A stretch of 64,000 bases of DNA, from the NCBI GenBank assembly GCA_902558495.1, contig CACEEB010000004.1, positions 1 to 64,000 of the forward strand, read 5' to 3'. Below, piece by piece: positions 8,128-16,922 of the stretch. Position 1 is the stretch's first letter, and every line of letters starts with the position of its first letter. This DNA comes from an uncultured OM43 clade bacterium. Lineage in GTDB: Bacteria; Pseudomonadota; Gammaproteobacteria; Burkholderiales; Methylophilaceae. A model generated the notes under the pieces. It worked only from the letters and a program-made list of their open reading frames with translations. It was not told where the DNA came from and did no database searches. Both the position numbers and the translations under genes were made by a program.

Positions 8128-8413
8128 CAGTCTTCTCTTCTACACTATTTTTTAACTTTTGACTTGAGTGAAAGGTAACGACACGTCTTGCTTTTATAGG
8201 TATTTCTTCTCCCGTTTTTGGATTTCTTCCAGGTCTCTCAGACTTAGTTCTTAATTCAAAATTACCAAATCCCGAAAGCTTAACATTTTCACCTGCTTCG
8301 AGAGCAGCACGTATTTCCTCAAAAAAGGCTTCTACCATTTCCTTAGCCTCGCTTTTGTTAAGGCCTACTTGCTCGAATAAAACTTCAGATAACTCAGCTT
8401 TTGTTAGAGTCAT
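8111..8413 (-). CDS. ihfA: Integration host factor alpha subunit
   Basis: A 100-residue HU/IHF-family DNA-bending protein. The start ([20 protein letters not shown]) and the beta-arm motif [14 protein letters not shown], with intercalating Pro65, match IhfA rather than HU. As half of the IHF heterodimer it bends DNA at specific sites in transcription, replication and recombination. It follows pheT by 23 bp, and the MerR gene overlaps its end, the usual proteobacterial pheST-ihfA-merR order. The beta subunit is not in the window. Confidence 0.96.
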   Translation of the reverse strand: MTLTKAELSEVLFEQVGLNKSEAKEMVEAFFEEIRAALEAGENVKLSGFGNFELRTKSERPGRNPKTGEEIPIKARRVVTFHSSQKLKNSVEEKTAGKQS

Positions 8414-8436
8414 AACTATTTTCTCTTAAAATTTAA

Positions 8437-10797
8437 TTAGCGTAATTTTGCACCAAATTTATTTTCTAAACATTTAATCACTTGATCGACTACTTTACTA
8501 ACCTCTTTATCCTCAAGTGTTTTATAAGTATCTTGTATAAGTATAAGAAATGCAATACTTTTTTTGTTATTTTCTATTCCATCACCTTGGTAGACATCGA
8601 AAGGTTCAAATTTGATTAGATTCTTAATTTTACTAGAATAGATATCTTTAACAAGATCTCCAACCACGATATCTTTATCGATTATTACAGAAATATCCCT
8701 TCGTACTGGAACAAATTTACTTGGTAAATCATAAGATAAATCTTTTAAATCACTAAATACAATAGTATTTAATTCAAATAGATAGGTATCACGAGGTAAT
8801 TCAAATTTCTGCTGCCATGATGGATGAAGACAACCTAACCAACCAACTTTTGTTTTTTCAAGTAATATTTCTGCAGTTTTTCCAGGGTGAAGACATGCAG
8901 GAGTATGATCAATTGCCTTCATAAAACTTAATGTTTTACATGAAATATTCTCTATATCTCCTTTAATATCATAAAAATTAATTTCTCTATTTTTTTCACC
9001 ACATTGTTCTGGAATCTGGTCACCGTAAGCTAACCCTGATAAAACTCTATCTTCTTTGAATGTTCCATTATTTAGCTTATATATTGAAGCAATCTCAAAC
9101 AAACGTACTATCTTTTGTCCACGATTTAAATTATAAAGCAAGGCTTCGATATGGCTGCTCCACATCTTAGACCTCATAACGCTGAGATTTGCGGCTATTG
9201 GGTTCTCAAGTTCGATTAAATTATTGTTATTATGAAGATTCTTTTCTCTATCGTTTGGGATAAAGCTATAGCTTATTACTTCATTGTAACCATGTGAAAC
9301 TAAGGTGTCTTTAATTAAATCAATTGGTTTTATTTCACTTTTAGTTTCCAACATCTTTGCAGGCATATTCGGAACTAAAGCTGGAATATTGTTATACCCA
9401 AACAATCTTATTACTTCCTCTACAAGATCTTCCTCAATGGTTATATCAAAACGGTATTGAGGGGGAGTGACTAGAAATTCATCTTTATCCTGTGCGAAAC
9501 TGAATTTTAACTTTTTTAGAATAGCAGCTACTTCCTCACTGGATATAGCTACTCCCATAATTTTTACAATCCTCTTGGTGTCAAGTCTAATAGGTTTTCT
9601 TTGCGGAAGCTGATCTGTTATGTCTATACTATTCGATATGCTTCCGCCACAATATTTTACTATTAGTGACGCTGCGTAATTAAGGGAAAGAAGTGTTGAA
9701 CTAAAATCAACGCCACGCTCAAAACGGTGGGATGATTCAGTGTTTAAACTAAACGATCTGGCCCTTCCTGCAATTTGAACAGTATCAAAGTAAGCACTTT
9801 CAAGAAAAATATCTTTTGATTCAGCCTTTATAGAAGAGAGCTCCCCTCCCATAATACCAGCTAACGCCAATGGTCCATTTGTATCAGAAATTATTAGTTC
9901 ACCACCCTGGAATTTAATTTCTTGTTCGTTTAAAAGAATTAATACCTCACCCTTTTTGGCGTTACGAACACTAATCTCACCATTCAACTTATTTTGATCA
10001 AAAGCATGCAAGGGCTGTCCTCGCTCCAACAAAACATAGTTGGTAATATCTACAACTGGATTTATAGATTTAATTCCCCCTCTTTCAAGGTAGTTAATCA
10101 TAAACTCTGGGAGTTTGATATTGTTATCTACATTACTGATTTGCAATCCACAATAGCGCGGGCATGCAATTGAATCTTCAACATTAATTTTTTGTGTATT
10201 ATTAATTGATGCTTTAATTTGTAAATACTCATCTTCCTTTAAAGATAAATCACTAAGCGCTGCTACTTCTCTCGCAATACCCTTAAGACTTAAACAATCT
10301 GCTCTATTTGGTGTGATGGATAAATGAAAAATTATATCGTTTAACTCCAGAGCGTCTGTTATTGGCTGACCTAGGGTAAGTTCGGAATTTAATTCATGCA
10401 AACCATCCGCATCATCACTAATACCTAATTCTTTCGCTGAGCATAACATCCCAAATGACTCGACTCCTCTGAGTTTAGCTTTTTTAATCTTAAATTCTGG
10501 TAATTCGGCACCGACCATCGCACATGGAACTTTAATCCCTTTGCGAGCATTGGAAGCCCCACAAACTATTTGAAGATAATCTTTTGTGCCAACATCAACA
10601 TGACACACATTTAATCGATCTGCATCAGGGTGTTTATTAATCTCGACAATCTCTCCCACCACAATCTGATTTGAAATTGACGATAAGTCCTTCACATCCT
10701 CAACTTCAACACCTGCTGAGGTCAAAAGTTCTTCTAAATCTAATTTATCAAGTGATTCATTAAAAAATTCTTGTAACCATTTTTTTGAGAATTGCAT
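8437..10797 (-). CDS. pheT: Phenylalanine-tRNA ligase beta subunit
   Basis: A 786-residue subunit of the (alpha-beta)2 phenylalanyl-tRNA synthetase. Domains in order: an N-terminal part with an inserted EMAP-type tRNA-binding domain (about 40-150, IVVGEIVEINKHPDADRLNVC), the B3/B4 editing domain that hydrolyses Tyr-tRNA(Phe), the B5 domain, a catalytic-like core, and the C-terminal ferredoxin-fold anticodon-binding domain (about 695-786, FVPVRRDISVIID). Length is normal. The gap to pheS is 2 bp, so translation is probably coupled and expression balanced. Confidence 0.97.
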   Translation of the reverse strand: MQFSKKWLQEFFNESLDKLDLEELLTSAGVEVEDVKDLSSISNQIVVGEIVEINKHPDADRLNVCHVDVGTKDYLQIVCGASNARKGIKVPCAMVGAELPEFKIKKAKLRGVESFGMLCSAKELGISDDADGLHELNSELTLGQPITDALELNDIIFHLSITPNRADCLSLKGIAREVAALSDLSLKEDEYLQIKASINNTQKINVEDSIACPRYCGLQISNVDNNIKLPEFMINYLERGGIKSINPVVDITNYVLLERGQPLHAFDQNKLNGEISVRNAKKGEVLILLNEQEIKFQGGELIISDTNGPLALAGIMGGELSSIKAESKDIFLESAYFDTVQIAGRARSFSLNTESSHRFERGVDFSSTLLSLNYAASLIVKYCGGSISNSIDITDQLPQRKPIRLDTKRIVKIMGVAISSEEVAAILKKLKFSFAQDKDEFLVTPPQYRFDITIEEDLVEEVIRLFGYNNIPALVPNMPAKMLETKSEIKPIDLIKDTLVSHGYNEVISYSFIPNDREKNLHNNNNLIELENPIAANLSVMRSKMWSSHIEALLYNLNRGQKIVRLFEIASIYKLNNGTFKEDRVLSGLAYGDQIPEQCGEKNREINFYDIKGDIENISCKTLSFMKAIDHTPACLHPGKTAEILLEKTKVGWLGCLHPSWQQKFELPRDTYLFELNTIVFSDLKDLSYDLPSKFVPVRRDISVIIDKDIVVGDLVKDIYSSKIKNLIKFEPFDVYQGDGIENNKKSIAFLILIQDTYKTLEDKEVSKVVDQVIKCLENKFGAKLR

Positions 10798-10799
10798 TT

Positions 10800-11786
10800 C
10801 TATACCTTAAATTGCTTGAGAAATCTTAAGTCATGAGTGAAAAACGGTCGTAAGTCATCAAGGCCGAATTTTAACATTGCTAACCTTTCAACACCGAGAC
10901 CAAATGCAAATCCTTGGAAGTCATTTTTATTGATATTGGTATGCTTAAGTACATTTGGATGGACCATGCCACAACCACCAATTTCTAACCATCCACCATT
11001 CCAGCTCATATCAATTTCTGCTGACGGCTCTGTGAAGGGAAAAAAAGATGGTCTAAATCTAATACTCAATGAACTGTCCTCGAAGAATTGCTGCAGAAAA
11101 TCTTGTACCACCCCTTTTAAATTTGCAAAATTAATATTTTCATCAATCCATAAACCTTCTACTTGATGAAACATTGGTGAGTGTGTAGCGTCTGAATCAA
11201 CCCGATAGACCCGTCCTGGTGAAATAATTCTTAAAGGTGGTTTGTTTTCTTTCATATATCGAACTTGCACTGGGGACGTATGCGTTCTTAAAACATAATT
11301 TTTATTAATATAAAAAGTGTCATGCATTGCTCTTGCAGGATGTGACTCTGGAATATTTAATGCAGTAAAATTGTGGTAATCGTCCTCAATTTCTGGGCCC
11401 CTAGCTAAATCAAAACCTACAGAATGAAAAATTCGCTCAATACGTCTCATAGTAAGGGTTATTGGATGTAAGCTTCCTGAATTACCCTTGATACCGGGCA
11501 ATGATACATCGATAGATTCATCACTTAATTGTTTAGTTAATATCGCCTTTTGGATAGATTCTTTGCAGTGGTTTAAAGCTAATTCAATGCCTTGTTTTAC
11601 CTCATTAATAAGAGCCCCTATCTTTGGCTTTTCCCCTTTAGAAAGCTTTGATAGCCCTTTCATCGCTTCAGTTATTGGTCCAGCTTTGCCTAAGTATTTA
11701 GATTTTGCATTATCTAGCTCAGTTAAAGACTTGCAGGCGGCAAAGTCTTTCTTTGCATCAGTAATTAATTTTTTTAAGTCTTCCAT
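10800..11786 (-). CDS. pheS: Phenylalanine-tRNA ligase alpha subunit
   Basis: A 328-residue catalytic subunit. An N-terminal coiled-coil arm (about 1-90) contacts tRNA. The class II core follows, with motif 2 around [13 protein letters not shown], the conserved [19 protein letters not shown] stretch and motif 3 in [17 protein letters not shown]. It activates Phe and charges tRNA(Phe) together with PheT. A strong intrinsic terminator lies between rplT and this gene, so it must have its own promoter or depend on readthrough from the ribosomal-protein transcript, as in the attenuated pheST operons of other bacteria. No leader peptide was found in the short gap. Confidence 0.97.
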   Translation of the reverse strand: MEDLKKLITDAKKDFAACKSLTELDNAKSKYLGKAGPITEAMKGLSKLSKGEKPKIGALINEVKQGIELALNHCKESIQKAILTKQLSDESIDVSLPGIKGNSGSLHPITLTMRRIERIFHSVGFDLARGPEIEDDYHNFTALNIPESHPARAMHDTFYINKNYVLRTHTSPVQVRYMKENKPPLRIISPGRVYRVDSDATHSPMFHQVEGLWIDENINFANLKGVVQDFLQQFFEDSSLSIRFRPSFFPFTEPSAEIDMSWNGGWLEIGGCGMVHPNVLKHTNINKNDFQGFAFGLGVERLAMLKFGLDDLRPFFTHDLRFLKQFKV

Positions 11787-11801
11787 AATCCTATTCTAAT
11801 A

Positions 11802-11828
11802 AAAAAGGAGGCCTTTAGCCTCCTTTTT
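11802..11828 (-). terminator. Intrinsic terminator between rplT and pheS
   Basis: A GC-rich hairpin (GGAGGC-CTTTA-GCCTCC) is flanked by A6 and T7 runs, so it can terminate in both directions. On the minus strand it ends the infC-rpmI-rplT transcript about 20 bp after the rplT stop and shortly before pheS. It may act as a partial terminator that lowers pheST relative to the ribosomal proteins. Confidence 0.85.
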
Positions 11829-11845
11829 TTAACAATATTTATTTA

Positions 11846-12208
11846 TTATGCATTTTTGAGGTTATTCTTTGCCAGATCCACAAATTTCTCAAAAGCTGGC
11901 TTGTCAAAAACAGCCAAGTCGGCGAGAACCTTTCGATCGACATCAACAGACGCTTTCTTTAAGCCATTCATAAATCTACTATAGGTTAGCCCGAACTCTC
12001 TTGCACCTGCATTGATACGTGCAATCCATAAAACTCTAAATACACGTTTTTTTTGTCTTCTATCACGGTAAGCATATTGCCCAGCCTTCATTACTGCTTG
12101 CTTAGCAATTCTGTATACATTCTTTCTTCGACCACGAAAGCCCTTCGCAGCTAATAATACTTTTTTATGTTTTGCTCTAGCGGTTACTCCGCGCTTAACT
12201 CTAGGCAT
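11846..12208 (-). CDS. rplT: 50S ribosomal protein L20 (bL20)
   Basis: A 120-residue, highly basic protein that binds 23S rRNA domain II early in large-subunit assembly. The start [16 protein letters not shown], the [15 protein letters not shown] stretch and the YRDRRQKKR motif are diagnostic. It follows rpmI by 10 bp. In other bacteria L20 represses translation of rpmI-rplT by binding the mRNA, and a candidate hairpin for this lies upstream of rpmI here. Confidence 0.98.
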   Translation of the reverse strand: MPRVKRGVTARAKHKKVLLAAKGFRGRRKNVYRIAKQAVMKAGQYAYRDRRQKKRVFRVLWIARINAGAREFGLTYSRFMNGLKKASVDVDRKVLADLAVFDKPAFEKFVDLAKNNLKNA

Positions 12209-12218
12209 CTTTTACTCC

Positions 12219-12416
12219 TTATTGTGTTGGCATCATCGAGCGAACTCTTTTAGCATCGGATGATGAAATAATTTCTGTTCCACGAAGATTTCTTTTTTGC
12301 TTAGTGGTCTTCTTGGTTAGAATATGACGTAGATGAGAGTGTGTGCGCTTAATTGCACCACTTCCTAAGAATTTAAAGCGTTTTTTAGCCCCACTTTTAG
12401 TTTTCATTTTTGGCAT
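12219..12416 (-). CDS. rpmI: 50S ribosomal protein L35 (bL35)
   Basis: A 65-residue basic protein with the family start [20 protein letters not shown] and the central [17 protein letters not shown] stretch. It binds 23S rRNA in the large subunit. The ribosome site is strong (AGGAG, spacing 7). A 64-bp gap after infC contains a hairpin that may regulate its translation. Confidence 0.97.
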   Translation of the reverse strand: MPKMKTKSGAKKRFKFLGSGAIKRTHSHLRHILTKKTTKQKRNLRGTEIISSSDAKRVRSMMPTQ

Positions 12417-12438
12417 TTTTTTCTCCTAATAATATTTT

Positions 12439-12473
12439 GAGTGCATCGGCATGCCTGTATGGCCTTATCACTC
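12439..12473 (-). promoter_or_regulatory. Hairpin in the infC-rpmI spacer, candidate L20 translational operator
   Basis: The spacer RNA can fold with outer arms GAGTG/CACTC, extendable past one bulge, and inner arms GGC/GCC, and it ends about 13 nt before the rpmI Shine-Dalgarno sequence. No U-run follows, so it is not a terminator. Position fits autogenous control by L20, known for this operon in enterics and Firmicutes. The match to an L20 site has not been demonstrated. Confidence 0.35.
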
Positions 12474-12480
12474 TAGTTAT

Positions 12481-13065
12481 TTATTCTACTTCTTCTTTTT
12501 TTTCCTCTTGTATTTCCTTTTGAGCAGTCGGTTTTAATTTTTTCTTTGTCTTTTTATTTGGTGACAAAACCATTACCATTTGACGACCTTCCATCTTTGG
12601 AAACTGCTCTACTACTCCATGTTCCTCCAGATCAGCCTCTACTCTTTTTAATAAAGCCATCCCTAACTCTTGATGGGCAATTTCTCTTCCTCTAAACCTA
12701 AGAGTTACTTTGGTTTTATCCCCATCACCCAAGAAACGTATTAAATTTCTGAGCTTAACATTGTAATCATTTTCATCAGTTCCAGGCCTAAATTTGACCT
12801 CTTTAACTTGCACATTTTTTTGCTTTGTCTTAGCTTCATGCAACTTTTTACTCTGTGCATATTTAAACTTTCCATAATCCATTAATCTACAAACGGGTGG
12901 ATTTGCTTTCGGTGCAATTTCTACTAAGTCGGTTTCTAATTCATCAGCTTGAGATATTGCTTCTGATAAAGATACAATTCCAAGAGGTTCTGCATCCATA
13001 CCGACCAGACGAATTTCTTGTGCTGTTATATCACTGTTAATTCGTACATTTTTATCTAAAGCTAT
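12481..13065 (-). CDS. infC: Translation initiation factor IF-3, probable AUA start
   Basis: A 194-residue factor that binds the 30S subunit, blocks premature 50S joining and discriminates against non-standard start codons. The first ATG (12999) would delete the conserved N-terminal segment. Extending upstream restores it ([18 protein letters not shown], then [14 protein letters not shown]). The best start is an ATA at 13065, 6 nt after AGGGG. Rare AUU/AUA/AUC starts are the rule for infC, because IF-3 represses its own message through them. The domains are an N-domain (about 8-80), a lysine-rich linker ([10 protein letters not shown]) and a C-domain ([14 protein letters not shown] onward). 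Confidence 0.95.
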   Translation of the reverse strand: MALDKNVRINSDITAQEIRLVGMDAEPLGIVSLSEAISQADELETDLVEIAPKANPPVCRLMDYGKFKYAQSKKLHEAKTKQKNVQVKEVKFRPGTDENDYNVKLRNLIRFLGDGDKTKVTLRFRGREIAHQELGMALLKRVEADLEEHGVVEQFPKMEGRQMVMVLSPNKKTKKKLKPTAQKEIQEEKKEEVE

Positions 13066-13101
13066 AGTTATCCCCTGTTCATAAAATTTTTAAGCTACGC
13101 A

Positions 13102-15009
13102 TTAAATCTTATTATCAATATCTTTTTTAAGCTTATCTAAAAAACTATCAAAAGACATTAATCCAAGATCATCTCCATTGTGTGCTCGCACAGTAACTTG
13201 CTGTTCTTGCACCTCACGATCACCTATTACAACCAGATATGGAATACGCTGAATGCTGTGTTCGCGTATTTTATAGGTAATCTTCTCATTTCTCAAGTCT
13301 GATTCGCATCTTATGCCGTTTTCCTCAAATCTTGACTTTAGTTTCTCAGTGTAAGGTTTGTGTGCATCGGCTATATTTAGCAAAATAACTTGTATTGGAG
13401 CAAGCCAAAGAGGCATAAGTCCTGCATAATGTTCAATTAGAATGCCGATAAAACGCTCCATCGAACCCACTATGACTCTATGAAGCATAACGGGATGTTT
13501 TTTGCTATTATCCTCGTCGATATATTCTGCACCAAGTCTTTTTGGAAGGTTAAAATCTAATTGAATAGTTCCACATTGCCATATACGTCCCAAGCTATCT
13601 TTTAAAATATATTCAATTTTTGGTCCATAAAATGCTCCCTCACCTGGCTGAATTTTATATTCTTGACCCACCTCTTTTAGTGCACTTCCAAGTGCCTCCT
13701 CTGACTTATCCCATATTTCATCTGAGCCAATTCTTTTTTCTGGTCTCGTAGATAGGACTACTTCAACATCTTTAAACCCAAAATCTTGGTAAGCTTTGTA
13801 AAGCATGTCATTAAATGACTTAACTTCATCCTTAACTTGAGCTTCTGTACAGAATATATGCGCATCATCCTGAGTAAAACCTCTAACCCTCATTAGTCCG
13901 TGAAGCGCACCTGAAGGTTCATTTCTATGGCATGACCCAAGCTCAGCTAACCTTAAAGGTAAGTCTCTATAACTATGGAGTGTTTTTTTAAATACCTCGA
14001 CATGACCAGGGCAATTCATTGGCTTAACTGCGTAAACTCTATTCTCAGAGGCTGTAGTAAACATATGATCTTGATAATTTTCCCAATGGCCAGATTTTTC
14101 CCAAAGAGTCTTATCGAGTACGGTTGGAGTTCTGATTTCTTTATATCCATAATCCTTAAACATTTGTCTAATATATCCCTCCACAACGAGCCACAAAGCC
14201 CATCCTTTTGCATGCCAAAATACCATTCCTGGAGCATTATCTTGAATATGAAATAAATCAAGTTGCTTTCCAAGCTTCCTATGATCTCTTTTTTCTGCCT
14301 CTTCTAGACGATATAGATATTCTTTTAATTCATCCTTAGTTGCCCATGCAGTCCCATAAATACGTTGTAGCATTTCGTTATTTGAATCCCCGCGCCAATA
14401 TGCTCCTGCTACCTTCATAAGCTTAAAAACTTTTAACTTTCCTGTTGATGGAACATGGGGTCCTTTGCACAAATCTATAAAATCACCTTCTTTATATAGG
14501 GATACTTCTTCTGCATCTGGTATAGATTCAATAATTTCTGATTTATATTCTTCTTTAATACTCTTAAAGTGCTTTATTGCCTCTTTACGGTCCATAACAA
14601 TTCTTTCAACGGTAAAATCTTTTTTTGCAAGTTCCGCCATTTTTTTTTCGATTGTTGTCAAATCCTCTGGAGTAAATGGGCGTTTATATGAAAAATCATA
14701 GTAAAAACCATTATCTATAACAGGGCCGATGGTTACTTGAGCATCGGGAAAGAGCTCTTTTACTGCGTAAGCCAATAGATGTGCAGTTGAGTGCCTTATA
14801 ACATCAATACCCTCTTGATCTCTTGCAGTAATAATACTGAGATTACTATCAGATGAAATTTCATAAGATAGGTCAACTAATTGATCATCTACCTTACCTG
14901 CTAAAGCAGCCCGAGCTAATCCCTCACCAATATCTAGTGCTACATCAGCTACAGTAATATTTTTACTGTAGGATCTTGTTGACCCATCAGGAAGTCGAAT
15001 TTCTGGCAT
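13102..15009 (-). CDS. thrS: Threonine-tRNA ligase
   Basis: A 635-residue class II synthetase of standard length. Domains in order: TGS (1-60), the N2 editing domain with the [19 protein letters not shown] zinc/editing motif (about 75-93), the catalytic core with [15 protein letters not shown] (the zinc-ligand Cys is in NCPGH) and RELGSCHR-type motif 2 ([20 protein letters not shown]), motif 3 near [20 protein letters not shown], and the anticodon-binding C-terminal domain ([11 protein letters not shown] onward). It charges tRNA(Thr) and heads the translation operon, followed by infC after 36 bp. No T-box or E. coli-like operator was recognised upstream. Confidence 0.98.
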   Translation of the reverse strand: MPEIRLPDGSTRSYSKNITVADVALDIGEGLARAALAGKVDDQLVDLSYEISSDSNLSIITARDQEGIDVIRHSTAHLLAYAVKELFPDAQVTIGPVIDNGFYYDFSYKRPFTPEDLTTIEKKMAELAKKDFTVERIVMDRKEAIKHFKSIKEEYKSEIIESIPDAEEVSLYKEGDFIDLCKGPHVPSTGKLKVFKLMKVAGAYWRGDSNNEMLQRIYGTAWATKDELKEYLYRLEEAEKRDHRKLGKQLDLFHIQDNAPGMVFWHAKGWALWLVVEGYIRQMFKDYGYKEIRTPTVLDKTLWEKSGHWENYQDHMFTTASENRVYAVKPMNCPGHVEVFKKTLHSYRDLPLRLAELGSCHRNEPSGALHGLMRVRGFTQDDAHIFCTEAQVKDEVKSFNDMLYKAYQDFGFKDVEVVLSTRPEKRIGSDEIWDKSEEALGSALKEVGQEYKIQPGEGAFYGPKIEYILKDSLGRIWQCGTIQLDFNLPKRLGAEYIDEDNSKKHPVMLHRVIVGSMERFIGILIEHYAGLMPLWLAPIQVILLNIADAHKPYTEKLKSRFEENGIRCESDLRNEKITYKIREHSIQRIPYLVVIGDREVQEQQVTVRAHNGDDLGLMSFDSFLDKLKKDIDNKI

Positions 15010-15070
15010 ATTTAATATCTGTCAATTTATATAAAATTATTATAGCAATATAAGTCTATAAACTCTCAAT

Positions 15071-15147
15071 TGGTAGGCGCGATTGGATTCGAACCAACGA
15101 CCCCCACAATGTCAATGTGGTGCTCTAACCAACTGAGCTACGCGCCT
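15071..15147 (-). tRNA. tRNA-Val(GAC)
   Basis: A 77-nt cloverleaf on the minus strand. The acceptor stem is AGGCGCG/CGCGCCT, the anticodon stem CCACA/TGTGG carries loop TTGACAT (anticodon GAC), the T arm is GTTGG/CCAAT with one wobble pair and loop TTCGAAT, and CCA is encoded. It lies between thrS and the SDR gene. Confidence 0.95.
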
Positions 15148-15213
15148 ATATTACCTTGCAACGCGCCATTTTATATTACTGAACAACATCAATCAATGTC
15201 GCAATTAAATCTT

Positions 15214-16068
15214 TTATTTATTTAAATTTTCGATGATGAAATTGTATCCATCTTCATAAGTTGGATAGTTAAAAATAAATTCTGTTTTCGGTGTTATTAA
15301 AGATTTCAGTTGCTTGCCATCGTATGTGTCCTTGGGCTCAAAATGTATTAACTTTAATCCCATCAACCCTCGAATATGGTTGAGTACATCATACAATAGT
15401 GCTGGTGAATTGTCTGTTAGGAGATATAAAGGTTCTATGGCAATATTTTTTTGCAACTTATTCAAAAGGAATGCAATAAAATTAACCACATCTTGATCAT
15501 AAATACGATTTGTCCAACGATTTTCTTTAGGCCAAGATGAATGATTTTGTGCCATCTTGATAAGACGAATCCTATTCTCTCCATATATACCTGAAAGTCT
15601 TAAAATGCTTACCGATATATCTGACTCAAGTAAAGCCAACTCTCCCCTATACAAGGCCTCTCCACCAAAATCAGTGGGTTCAGGAGGAGTTCTCTCAGTC
15701 ATTATATTGTGATTATTTTGCCCATACACTCGTGTGCTTGAGATAAAAAATAAATGATTAAATTTAGGACAATTCTCTTTTATAGATTTAATACTAATTT
15801 TTAGTCCGTCAAAGTAGGCTTTTTGGTAGCTAGAGGGCGATTGATCATCAGCAGCAATAGAATAAATCACATATTCTGGATTAATTTTGGTTAAGGTTTT
15901 ATTGAATGCCGGGTCAAGTATATTAAGACAAACTATCTTAAAATCATGAAAGTTTGAAATAGCATTACGCTTAATACCTATGACATTATATTGTTGCCTT
16001 AGATCGGAACCAATTTTAATACCTAGCTTTCCACAACCAATAATTAATAATGTAGGGTTTACTTCCAA
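15214..16068 (-). CDS. SDR-family NAD(P)-dependent epimerase/dehydratase-like protein (YeeZ-type)
   Basis: A 284-residue Rossmann-fold protein. The N-terminal dinucleotide motif is LLIIGCGKLGIKIG (about 7-20). The Ser of the catalytic triad is in FFISSTRVYG, but the usual YxxxK is replaced by a region around EALYRGELALLE, so this is an atypical or non-catalytic member like E. coli YeeZ. A nucleotide-sugar or cofactor-related role is possible, and the substrate is unknown. It starts at TTG, overlapping the end of the DUF2818 gene by 10 nt, which implies translational coupling. It ends next to tRNA-Val. Confidence 0.75.
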   Translation of the reverse strand: MEVNPTLLIIGCGKLGIKIGSDLRQQYNVIGIKRNAISNFHDFKIVCLNILDPAFNKTLTKINPEYVIYSIAADDQSPSSYQKAYFDGLKISIKSIKENCPKFNHLFFISSTRVYGQNNHNIMTERTPPEPTDFGGEALYRGELALLESDISVSILRLSGIYGENRIRLIKMAQNHSSWPKENRWTNRIYDQDVVNFIAFLLNKLQKNIAIEPLYLLTDNSPALLYDVLNHIRGLMGLKLIHFEPKDTYDGKQLKSLITPKTEFIFNYPTYEDGYNFIIENLNK

Positions 16069-16343
16069 ACGACTTTATATATAAAACCAGGGGATGATAA
16101 AACTATAAATAAAAAGAATGTGACAACATAAAATTCCCAGCCTTGTGGGTGAACATTTCCAATTACCTGTTTTTCGAGGAAAATAACAAAAAAACCGACA
16201 ATAAAATAATTAACAACAATTTCCAAAAGAACCAATGCTATAGACTTAGTTTTATTTAAAGGGACAAAAATAAATAAATTTTTTGAAAACCAAGGTATAT
16301 TTGACAAAAAAAGGGCTATTAAAATTATTAAAAAAATCATCAC
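16059..16343 (-). CDS. DUF2818 inner-membrane protein
   Basis: A 94-residue protein with three predicted hydrophobic segments (about 2-18, 34-56, 72-90) and the family motifs NIPWFSKNLF near 15 and VHPQGWEFYVVTFFLF near 64. In Betaproteobacteria this family usually sits directly after nuoN at the end of the complex I operon. Here no nuo gene is present and the Na+-NQR operon lies next door, so it may be a leftover of a former nuo locus or serve membrane bioenergetics more generally. The function is unknown. It overlaps the downstream SDR gene. Confidence 0.78.
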   Translation of the reverse strand: MMIFLIILIALFLSNIPWFSKNLFIFVPLNKTKSIALVLLEIVVNYFIVGFFVIFLEKQVIGNVHPQGWEFYVVTFFLFIVLSSPGFIYKVVWK

Positions 16344-16398
16344 AATATATTAGTAGGTTATTTTTAAAAAATCAAAAAAAATGATAGTTGAATAAAAT

Positions 16399-16421
16399 GC
16401 TTAATGACATTAAGCTATAAA
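16399..16421 (+). promoter_or_regulatory. Perfect 17-bp palindrome abutting a -10 element, upstream of the CBS gene
   Basis: GCTTAATGACATTAAGC is a perfect 8-bp inverted repeat around a single central base, and TATAAA follows immediately. This is the arrangement expected of an operator overlapping the core promoter, 28 nt before the CBS-protein ATG. Which regulator binds is unknown. It could also influence the divergent DUF2818 gene. Confidence 0.5.
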
Positions 16422-16449
16422 GAATAATTAAATAAAAAAATTAAAAATT

Positions 16450-16911
16450 ATGAAAAAAACAAAAAGACCTACAAGAACATTGTTGGACATAATCAAAACC
16501 AAGGACATTAACGAACTTATAACAGTTGACGCTAACAGCCCTGTTATGGAAGCACTCATGATTATGGCGAAATTTAAAATTGGTGCCTTGATAGTGATGC
16601 ATAAGGATAAAATGGCAGGAATAATTTCAGAGAGAGACTATGCTCGAGAAATGATTTTGGAAGGAAGATCTTCCAGAGACACCCTGGTAAAAGAAATAAT
16701 GACTAAAAAAGTGATAACCCTTTCTGCAAAAGATAATTTTGAAAAAGGTTTAGACATTATGACTAAAAATAGAATTAGACATATGCCAATCATAGATGGG
16801 AAAAAGCTGATCGGCATGGTCTCTCAAGGTGATTTAGTTAAAGAAATGATTGCTTATCAAAAAGACTTAATTGCAGAACTAGAGGTATTTGTATACGAAA
16901 GAGCGTGGTAA
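16450..16911 (+). CDS. CBS-domain pair protein
   Basis: A 153-residue cytoplasmic protein made of two CBS motifs (about 20-75 and 88-140), with typical sequences such as IGALIVMHKDKMAGIISERD and RIRHMPIIDGKKLIGMVSQGDLV. CBS pairs (Bateman modules) bind adenine nucleotides or similar ligands and usually regulate a partner; stand-alone versions are common sensors of energy state. There is no attached enzymatic or DNA-binding domain. It converges on nqrF with a 12-bp gap, and a perfect palindrome overlaps its promoter, so it is probably regulated. The partner is unknown. Confidence 0.88.
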   Translation: MKKTKRPTRTLLDIIKTKDINELITVDANSPVMEALMIMAKFKIGALIVMHKDKMAGIISERDYAREMILEGRSSRDTLVKEIMTKKVITLSAKDNFEKGLDIMTKNRIRHMPIIDGKKLIGMVSQGDLVKEMIAYQKDLIAELEVFVYERAW

Positions 16912-16922
16912 ATAATTCTTAA

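Noticed and set aside
10837-11166. 109-residue plus-strand frame opposite pheS
   Set aside because: Antisense to the conserved class II core of pheS.
14016-14273. 85-residue frame within thrS on the same strand
   Set aside because: It is an alternate frame of thrS, which is intact at full length.
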